Shown piece by piece: positions 1-4,441 of a DNA stretch of 8,230 nucleotides (position 1 is its first letter; each line of letters begins with the position of its first letter). The DNA comes from Acidobacteriota bacterium. GTDB lineage: Bacteria; Acidobacteriota; Aminicenantia; Aminicenantales; Saccharicenantaceae. The stretch covers positions 1 to 8,230 of the forward strand of contig DMVN01000011.1 in the NCBI GenBank assembly GCA_003476685.1, read 5' to 3'. The notes below the pieces were generated by a model. That model was given only the letters and a program-made list of their open reading frames with translations. It ran no database searches and had not been told where the DNA came from. Both the position numbers and the translations under genes were made by a program.

Positions 1-180
1 ATCAGCCCGGTTCCCGGCCAGGAAAATTTCCCCGTCGGGACGAAGTTCACAAGTAAGGCGGTCTTTAAGGTTAACAGTCTGAAAAAGGGTGGTCAGCTGG
101 TGATACCCGTCCTCCCGGCGCTGGCCCACTTCCAGCCCGAGGTTAACCTTGGCCAGAGAGCTTACGGTTATTTTTTCCAT
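1..180 (-). CDS. ispE: 4-diphosphocytidyl-2-C-methyl-D-erythritol kinase, N-terminal 60 residues (cut by window edge)
   Basis: IspE is the cytoplasmic GHMP-family kinase that phosphorylates CDP-methylerythritol with ATP in the non-mevalonate (MEP) isoprenoid pathway. The 60 visible residues match its N-terminus: AKVNLGLEVGQRREDGYH spans residues 10-27. K11, N13 and H27 correspond to conserved substrate-site positions of the family (K10, N12 and H26 in the E. coli protein, from memory). The ATG at 178-180 has GGAAGAG about 11 bases upstream. It overlaps the last 13 bases of the upstream lipoprotein gene, which suggests translational coupling and a shared transcript. The ATP-binding glycine-rich loop and the C-terminal domain lie outside the window, so completeness cannot be judged. 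Confidence 0.93.
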   Translation of the reverse strand, partial: MEKITVSSLAKVNLGLEVGQRREDGYHQLTTLFQTVNLKDRLTCELRPDGEIFLAGNRAD

Positions 181-881
181 CGGCCTGAAATCTCTTCCCA
201 CGCCAGCTTCCTGGTCCCGGCCGGAATAGACGGTTGAAAAACGCTTTCGGGCCGCGGTCGGTTGAAATGGAGCTTCAGCAGCTTCATTCTCACCATACAG
301 TCCCGTGATGTAAAAAGAACTGTTTTCGGCACCCGGCCCGGAGCAAAAGTTTCTTTGATATCAAAGCTCAGGTCAGCCCGCTTCCCTGAGACCACAGAGC
401 CTGTCTCATCAACCTGGAGTTCCCAGCCATCATCTACCTCCAGCTCAGACCAGCGACCGGCCAGTATCCTCGCCAGCTCCCGAGCTGGCAAGGCCTGGCC
501 AAAAACTTCAGCGGTTATCAGCCGGCTCTCCCCCGCCCAGAAAACTCTGTCGGCCGGCAGGTACAGGGTAGCCAGCTCTCCCTTAAGCCAGACGATGGTT
601 TGCAACCGGCCCAGGGGGTCAAACAGCTCCAGCCTGGCCTGATTTTCCAGCCGGTAACAGAAGCTCAGGCGAAACCGAACTGCCCCATCCGGTCCCCTCA
701 GGGAAAAGGAAGCCTGGCCGTCAAGATAATCAACCTTAGCGGGAGGGACCAGACGGACCGGAGAAGGCCGACATCCAGCCAGGCTTAAAATGTAAACGGC
801 AAAAATTAAAAGAATTAATCCGAGGGAATTGGACTTCAGCCTGCCCCCTCTCTTGCTCCCACCTCCCTGCGGCACCACCAC
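168..881 (-). CDS. LolB-like outer-membrane lipoprotein (tentative)
   Basis: This 237-residue protein is a predicted lipoprotein. A basic n-region (residues 9-16) is followed by a hydrophobic segment (about 19-35) and a lipobox LAGC ending at C37. The residue after the lipidated cysteine is R, not D, which is compatible with outer-membrane sorting. The mature part is rich in beta-type alternation (FRLSFCYRLENQARLELFDPL), with the RLELFDPLGR pattern seen in LolB and DUF4292-type lipoproteins. LolB receives lipoproteins from the LolA chaperone and inserts them into the outer membrane. Its position directly upstream of ispE, overlapping by 13 bases, matches the lolB-ispE order of gammaproteobacteria and is the main reason for this name. 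Three consecutive GTG codons (873-881) follow GGAAGGAG; the third, at 873-875, has the best spacing. The lipoprotein nature is solid. The LolB assignment is inference, because similarity is at the level of fold pattern only. Confidence 0.75.
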   Translation of the reverse strand: MVVPQGGGSKRGGRLKSNSLGLILLIFAVYILSLAGCRPSPVRLVPPAKVDYLDGQASFSLRGPDGAVRFRLSFCYRLENQARLELFDPLGRLQTIVWLKGELATLYLPADRVFWAGESRLITAEVFGQALPARELARILAGRWSELEVDDGWELQVDETGSVVSGKRADLSFDIKETFAPGRVPKTVLFTSRDCMVRMKLLKLHFNRPRPESVFQPSIPAGTRKLAWEEISGRWKK

Positions 882-902
882 TCCTTCCGCCAGGTCAACT
901 GG

Positions 903-1160
903 TCAGTCCAGCTTGAATCCGTAGTCCTCGGTTTTAGGTTTCTTAGTGGCATCTTTCGGGCTGGTCTGGCCCGGTGTTTTACCCTGCTCTCCCAGGTCAA
1001 ATTTATACTCCCTGGAAACTGTCCGCATTTTTTTCTTTCTGGTAACCGGATAGAAGGGCGAACGAATTCTGCGGCCGAAACACGACAGGTTGGGATTGAT
1101 GATCATCAGGATGATAAACAGGCCGAAAATAATAAGAATGCCATAAATTGTCCAGCTCAT
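903..1160 (-). CDS. Unrecognised 85-residue single-pass membrane protein
   Basis: I do not recognise the family. The protein starts with one strong transmembrane segment (about residues 3-22). A basic stretch GRRIRSPFYPVTRKKK follows, which predicts a short outside N-terminus and a cytoplasmic tail. The tail (about 45-85) is hydrophilic and lysine-rich, with low complexity (TSPKDATKKPKTED), and is probably disordered. The ATG at 1158-1160 is preceded by GGAAGG with suitable spacing. It is the first gene of a minus-strand operon with the lipoprotein (21-base gap) and ispE, directly behind a near-consensus promoter. That position makes it a real gene rather than a chance reading frame. A role linked to envelope or lipoprotein trafficking would be a guess from the neighbours only. 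Confidence 0.75.
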   Translation of the reverse strand: MSWTIYGILIIFGLFIILMIINPNLSCFGRRIRSPFYPVTRKKKMRTVSREYKFDLGEQGKTPGQTSPKDATKKPKTEDYGFKLD

Positions 1161-1177
1161 TTCTGCCTTCCGACTTT

Positions 1178-1206
1178 ATTATAAGTTCCGGACAGCTTTT
1201 TGGCAA
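1178..1206 (-). promoter_or_regulatory. Sigma70-type promoter for the 85-residue protein-lipoprotein-ispE operon
   Basis: Read on the minus strand, TTGCCA (1201-1206) is followed by a 17-base spacer and a perfect TATAAT (1178-1183). The expected transcript start is near 1171, which leaves an untranslated leader of about 11 bases that still holds the GAAGG ribosome site before the ATG at 1160. It lies entirely within the 64-base gap after the MEMO-AMMECR1 gene, so the downstream genes can be expressed independently of it. No convincing terminator is seen in this gap. Confidence 0.75.
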
Positions 1207-1224
1207 CCGGTCTTGGCCGCAGCC

Positions 1225-2670
1225 TCAGTCGCGAAAGACTATGGCTTCAAATTTTGACAGTGACTTTAAGTTCTTCCAGGCCCCGTCCGGCAAACCAGCT
1301 TTGCGGCATAGCTCCCGCAGGAAGGTCTGGCGGTCCCAGCCCAATTCGCTGGCCACCTGGGGCAGGAGCAGGCCGCTGCGGGTTCCCTGCTTGATGACCA
1401 GGCCATGCCGGCCGACCTTTATTTCTGAAACATCGCTAACCGGCTGGAGGGGACCCAGGACCGAAATCTCAATTTCCAGGTCTTTCAATTCCGATTTTCT
1501 CAGCGGCGGGAACCTGGGGTCCTCGGTGGCAGCCAGGACGGCAGCCTGGGCCACCGTCTGCCAGAGCGGAAAGAGCGGCTCGGCAAAACCGATGCAGCCC
1601 CGGAGCTGGTTATTTTCCTTCAACGTGACGAAGGCCCCGGCCGGTGTTCCCAGGCGAGGCTGGGCCGGCTGGTAGCTGATGATTTGCCGCGAATCCAGGT
1701 AGACTTCGATGGCTCTCCGGGCCAGGCCCAGCAATTCTTTTTTCTCTTCCGGGCTCAGGTCGGTTAAACCTGCCGCCTTTTCCAGGCAGACCGCGGCTGA
1801 GAGATAACCTACCACCCGGTCGGCCGGCCCCCCGACGGCGGCCGAGTCGGAATAGGCCAGGACCTCCACCCGGGCCGGTCCCAGTTTCCTGGCATATTGC
1901 AGCAGGGCCAGGACCGGCCCGCTGCCGCACATTATATTTTCATGCCTTTCCATCTTCCGGGTCAGGGTTTTAAGGTCCAGCTGCCGGAGGAGGTCTATCG
2001 TCTTCTGGTCGAGTTCATTAGCCTCAGCCCGGGAGAGAAAGTGCGATAGGTCGGTAGAAGCCACCACCAGAGCCTTTTTCCCGGGCAGGGCTCGGGCCAG
2101 GGCCCCGGCCAGCGCCTGGACCGTCGGCTCAGTCTGGTAGCCCATGACCACCGGCACAATCCGGGCCCCGGGAAAAACCTTCTGAATAAACGGCACCTGG
2201 ACTTCGACCGAATGCTCGCGGGCATGGGCCTCCGGTATGTAACCGAAACCAGACAGTCGAGACAGTTCCCTGGCCAGGGTGGAATCCACTTCAGCCAGCC
2301 CCAGGGGAGTTTCAAACCCACCCCGAAGGTATATGGAGCAGCCTTCAAAACCGTATTGATGAGAAGGGCCGATGATGACCACCGTCTCCACCGCCTGGCC
2401 CTTCACCAGGCTGTAGCCGCAGGCCGCCACCCGGCCTGAATATACATATCCGGCATGGGGGGCAATCAGCCCGATGACCTCTCCCTGAACTGACCGTGTT
2501 CCGGCTTCAGCCAGGTAAACATCCAGCAGGCGACTCAGCCTGGCCGGGTCGGCCTCATAAAACTGGCCGGCCCAGACCGCTTTCCTCAGCCCCTGGGCCC
2601 AGAGACCGGTCAGGAGCAAACACAGATGCAACCCGAGAAAGACCCGAATCATCCAGGACTTTCTTGTCAT
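1225..2670 (-). CDS. amrB: Exported MEMO-AMMECR1 fusion (AmmeMemoRadiSam system proteins B and A)
   Basis: This 481-residue protein fuses two families that are often separate neighbouring genes. Residues about 29-295 are the MEMO1/dioxygenase-like domain, with IAPHAGY (69-75), GPSHQ (101-105), EHSVEV (152-157), STDLSH (205-210) and MCGSG (247-251). H72, H104 and C248 align with the human MEMO1 metal ligands H49, H81 and C244. Residues about 310-481 are an AMMECR1 domain with its hallmark LRGCIGF (356-362). The biochemical function of bacterial members is unsettled; human MEMO1 binds iron or copper. Unusually, the N-terminus is a signal peptide: basic start, hydrophobic core (about 9-23) and probable cleavage after LWA at 25. 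The ATG at 2668-2670 is preferred because GGAGG precedes it by 5 bases. A GTG at 2680-2682 lies inside that ribosome site and upstream of the predicted transcript start. The radical-SAM third partner is not in the window. Confidence 0.93.
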   Translation of the reverse strand: MTRKSWMIRVFLGLHLCLLLTGLWAQGLRKAVWAGQFYEADPARLSRLLDVYLAEAGTRSVQGEVIGLIAPHAGYVYSGRVAACGYSLVKGQAVETVVIIGPSHQYGFEGCSIYLRGGFETPLGLAEVDSTLARELSRLSGFGYIPEAHAREHSVEVQVPFIQKVFPGARIVPVVMGYQTEPTVQALAGALARALPGKKALVVASTDLSHFLSRAEANELDQKTIDLLRQLDLKTLTRKMERHENIMCGSGPVLALLQYARKLGPARVEVLAYSDSAAVGGPADRVVGYLSAAVCLEKAAGLTDLSPEEKKELLGLARRAIEVYLDSRQIISYQPAQPRLGTPAGAFVTLKENNQLRGCIGFAEPLFPLWQTVAQAAVLAATEDPRFPPLRKSELKDLEIEISVLGPLQPVSDVSEIKVGRHGLVIKQGTRSGLLLPQVASELGWDRQTFLRELCRKAGLPDGAWKNLKSLSKFEAIVFRD

Positions 2671-2686
2671 TGCTGCCTCCACCTGA

Positions 2687-2715
2687 ATTTTAAGCCTTTA
2701 TTAGCCTTTCGGCAA
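2687..2715 (-). promoter_or_regulatory. Promoter of the MEMO-AMMECR1 gene
   Basis: On the minus strand TTGCCG (2710-2715), a 17-base spacer and TAAAAT (2687-2692) resemble a sigma70-type promoter (4/6 and 5/6 matches). An A/T tract at 2719-2738 lies directly upstream, where an UP element would sit. The predicted start near 2680 gives a leader of about 10 bases that begins with the GGAGG ribosome site. This argues for the ATG at 2670 as the start codon. Confidence 0.6.
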
Positions 2716-2748
2716 ACGGCAAAAAATTAAAAAAATTGGTCTTAAAGG

Positions 2749-2777
2749 TTGACATTCGAGGGAAATTAGTAAAAAAT
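2749..2777 (+). promoter_or_regulatory. Probable promoter of the 42-codon membrane protein gene
   Basis: A perfect -35 hexamer TTGACA (2749-2754) is followed after 17 bases by AAAAAT (2772-2777), a 4/6 match to the -10 consensus. It lies back to back with the promoter of the MEMO-AMMECR1 gene and shares the A/T tract 2719-2738 upstream. The weak -10 lowers confidence. Confidence 0.45.
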
Positions 2778-2795
2778 TTATAGGACTGGGTCAAC

Positions 2796-2924
2796 ATGAG
2801 AAAACTCTGGAAGTTCTTGCTGCTTTTCATCGGAATCTTTTCCTCTTTCCTGCTGGGCTTCCATTTTGGCCAAGAAAAAGCTCGCATCCCCAAGTTCCAG
2901 GACGATTCAGACAAAACTTTCTGA
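2796..2924 (+). CDS. 42-residue putative membrane microprotein, unrecognised
   Basis: ATG (2796-2798) to TGA (2922-2924) encodes 42 residues with the layout of a real small membrane protein. A basic start MRKLWK is followed by a hydrophobic helix (about residues 7-24, LLLFIGIFSSFLLGFHF) and a charged tail ending DDSDKTF. A cleavable signal peptide is not obvious; a membrane anchor with the tail on one face is more likely. A perfect TTGACA lies 41 bases upstream, and a modest ribosome site (AGGAC, 2782-2786) precedes the ATG. It fills an otherwise empty gap between divergent neighbours, with no competing gene. No family is recognised. It could also be chance, as 42 codons is short. Confidence 0.55.
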   Translation: MRKLWKFLLLFIGIFSSFLLGFHFGQEKARIPKFQDDSDKTF

Positions 2925-2980
2925 ATCCAGGGTAAGACAAATAAAAGGGGGGACAGGAAGCCTGAGCTGGCCTTATCGGT

Positions 2981-2994
2981 CTGCCTTCAGGCAG
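2981..2994 (+). terminator. Weak hairpin, possible terminator of the microprotein gene
   Basis: CTGCCT (2981-2986) and AGGCAG (2989-2994) are a perfect 6-base inverted repeat with a 2-base centre, so about 5 pairs could form with a 4-base loop. The following TCTTATT is only partly T-rich. TCAGGC (2987-2992) can instead pair with GCCTGA at 2960-2965. Termination is plausible but weakly supported. Confidence 0.3.
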
Positions 2995-2999
2995 TCTTA

Positions 3000-3028
3000 T
3001 TACCATCCTGGCTGTTTTTTGCTATAAT
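3000..3028 (+). promoter_or_regulatory. Extended -10 promoter of the FmdB-type gene
   Basis: TGC-TATAAT (-10 at 3023-3028, with the TGn extension at 3020-3022) is a perfect extended -10 element. TTACCA (3000-3005) sits 17 bases upstream as a partial -35. The predicted transcript start is near 3035, giving a leader of about 41 bases with a strong AAGGAG ribosome site at 3064-3069, 6-7 bases before the ATG. Confidence 0.7.
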
Positions 3029-3075
3029 AAAAAAACCTGTATTGGCCAAAACCTTGTCAGGCAAGGAGTCCGAAG

Positions 3076-3366
3076 ATGCCCTTGTACGAATACCGTTGCC
3101 AGCGATGCCATCGTCATTTTGAAATTCTGCAAAAAATTAACGAAAAAAATCTGGAGACCTGCCCCGAATGCGGGGGGGCTCTGTGCCGGCTGATTTCTTC
3201 TCCGGCCATTCAATTCAAGGGCTCCGGCTGGTACATCACCGATTACGCCCACAAGAACTCTCCAGCGGGTGGGAACGGTCAGAACGGCCAGCACCGCTCC
3301 CAGAAAGAAAAAAAGAAGGAAGAAAAGCCGGCGGAGGAGCAAAGCAAGGCGGTCTCCGGAAAATAA
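3076..3366 (+). CDS. FmdB-family zinc-ribbon protein
   Basis: The first 55 residues are a classic FmdB-type small zinc ribbon. They begin MPLYEYRC and carry two CxxC pairs, C8/C11 and C29/C32, that would bind one zinc ion. The conserved IQFKGSGWYITDY (about 45-57) follows. The rest (about 58-96) is a lysine- and glutamate-rich, probably disordered tail (KEKKKEEKPAEE). The family is named after a putative regulator of formamidase and amidase genes in Methylophilus; its actual function in most bacteria is unknown. At 96 residues the length is normal for the family. The start is supported by the AAGGAG site and by the invariant MPLYEY opening. It has its own promoter, and a second promoter separates it from the next gene, so an operon link is not required. 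Confidence 0.92.
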   Translation: MPLYEYRCQRCHRHFEILQKINEKNLETCPECGGALCRLISSPAIQFKGSGWYITDYAHKNSPAGGNGQNGQHRSQKEKKKEEKPAEEQSKAVSGK

Positions 3367-3370
3367 CTTT

Positions 3371-3399
3371 TTGACAACACTTTAAGGCCAGCTTAGAAT
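3371..3399 (+). promoter_or_regulatory. Near-consensus promoter placed for a leaderless heptosyltransferase mRNA
   Basis: TTGACA (3371-3376, perfect), a 17-base spacer and TAGAAT (3394-3399, 5/6) form one of the best promoters in the window. Only 7 bases separate the -10 from the ATG at 3407, so the expected transcript start (about 3406) falls at the start codon. No ribosome-binding purine motif is visible in the preceding 15 bases. Confidence 0.7.
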
Positions 3400-3406
3400 T
3401 AACCTG

Positions 3407-4411
3407 ATGAAAATCCTGGTTTATCTGCCCCGTTCCCTGGGTGCCTCGCTACTGGCTTTCCCCTGCCTGCGCTCGCTGCAGCAGAATTTCCCGTCGGCCC
3501 AGCTGGCGATTGTCCCGCCCCGGGGCTATGCCCAGTTTTTTCAGAACCTGGGCCTGGATTACCAGGTGCTGACCCTGCCGGAGTTCAAAGACATTGGCGG
3601 GCTGAAAAAAGCTTCGGCCCGATTGAAAAAACTTGACTTCGACCTGGGCTTGCTGCTCGATGAATCATTCGCTTCCGCCCTGCTGTTCTACCTGGCCCGG
3701 ATCCCCCAGCGCTGGGGTTACGACCGCGAGGGCCGGGGTTTTATGCTCACCAAAAAAGTGCGCCTCAAAGCCGCCGAGCCGCAGCTTCATTTGAAATACC
3801 ACTATCTGAACCTGCTGGAAAAGTTCGGGCTGATCGTGGACGACGGGCCCTGCCGCTTGCAGCTCCCGGCCGCTATTATGGAGGCAGCCGCCAGCCGGCT
3901 GCAGCAGGCCGGGCTGCAGCCAGTTGAGACTATGGCTGTCCTCAAACCGGGCTCCAGCTTCGGTCCGGCCAGGGTCTGGCCATCGGACCGTCAGGCAGAA
4001 CTGGCGCGCCGGTTGCTGGAGAAAGGACTGCTGCTGGCCCTGGTCGGTTCCCGCTCCAGCCAGGAGGTCAGCCACCAGCTCCGGGCTGGACTCGACGGCC
4101 GGGTAGTGGATTGGACTGGTCAGCTCAGTCTGGAAGAAACCGCCGGGGTCATAGCCCGGGCTGCCGTTTATTTAGGGAACGACAGCGGGCTGACTCACCT
4201 GGCCAACCTGTTGGGCATTCCGGTTATAAGCCTGTATGGCCCAACTGACCCTCACCTGTGCGGGCCGGCTCAGCCGCCGGCGGTAGCCCTGAAAAAATCC
4301 GTGCCCTGTTCACCCTGCAGCTACAAAGCCTGCCCCTACGACCATCGTTGCCTGCAACAGATTTCGGTTGATGAAGTCCTGGAGGTTGTCTCCTCCTTTC
4401 TGACAAAATAG
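3407..4411 (+). CDS. waaF: ADP-heptose:LPS heptosyltransferase II (GT9 family)
   Basis: This 334-residue protein is a GT9 glycosyltransferase. It most likely adds the second heptose from ADP-heptose to the inner core of lipopolysaccharide at the cytoplasmic face of the inner membrane. The acceptor-binding N-domain (MKILVYLPRS) is followed by the donor domain. KPGSSFGPARVWP (180-192) matches the CPGAEFGPAKRWP region of E. coli WaaF. GNDSGLTHLA (257-266) and YGPTDP (277-282) are the nucleotide-sugar motifs. The C-terminal cysteine cluster C301, C304, C309, C315 is common in bacterial WaaF-like proteins outside enterics. One oddity is that the usual Asp of the GD motif near residue 13 is Ala here (LGAS, 11-14). 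The start matches the family and follows a promoter directly, with no ribosome site. Rel follows after 30 bases, probably on the same transcript. A related GT9 specificity is possible. Confidence 0.9.
   Translation: MKILVYLPRSLGASLLAFPCLRSLQQNFPSAQLAIVPPRGYAQFFQNLGLDYQVLTLPEFKDIGGLKKASARLKKLDFDLGLLLDESFASALLFYLARIPQRWGYDREGRGFMLTKKVRLKAAEPQLHLKYHYLNLLEKFGLIVDDGPCRLQLPAAIMEAAASRLQQAGLQPVETMAVLKPGSSFGPARVWPSDRQAELARRLLEKGLLLALVGSRSSQEVSHQLRAGLDGRVVDWTGQLSLEETAGVIARAAVYLGNDSGLTHLANLLGIPVISLYGPTDPHLCGPAQPPAVALKKSVPCSPCSYKACPYDHRCLQQISVDEVLEVVSSFLTK
4381..4396 (+). other. Small hairpin at the 3' end of waaF
   Basis: GGAGG (4381-4385) and CCTCC (4392-4396) can form a 5-base GC stem with a 6-base loop, followed by TTTCTG. 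It lies inside the last codons of the heptosyltransferase gene, 46 bases before the rel ATG. It may be a weak attenuator or coincidental. The T-run is too short for a confident terminator. Confidence 0.2.
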
Positions 4412-4441
4412 CTTGCCCGGGAACCGGCAGATCAGAGGACA

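Noticed and set aside
1187..1224. Possible terminator after the MEMO-AMMECR1 gene
   Set aside because: The stem GGC-AA/TT-GCC has a bulge and is followed by A, not T, on the minus strand, so it does not qualify.
2671..2682. Earlier GTG start for the MEMO-AMMECR1 gene
   Set aside because: This GTG is part of the AGGTGGAGG ribosome site and lies upstream of the predicted transcript start; the ATG at 2668-2670 has correct spacing and gives a cleaner signal peptide.
2690..2914. 74-codon minus-strand frame over the divergent promoter region
   Set aside because: It is antisense to the more plausible 42-codon membrane protein and contains the promoter of the MEMO-AMMECR1 gene; its composition just mirrors the A/T tract.
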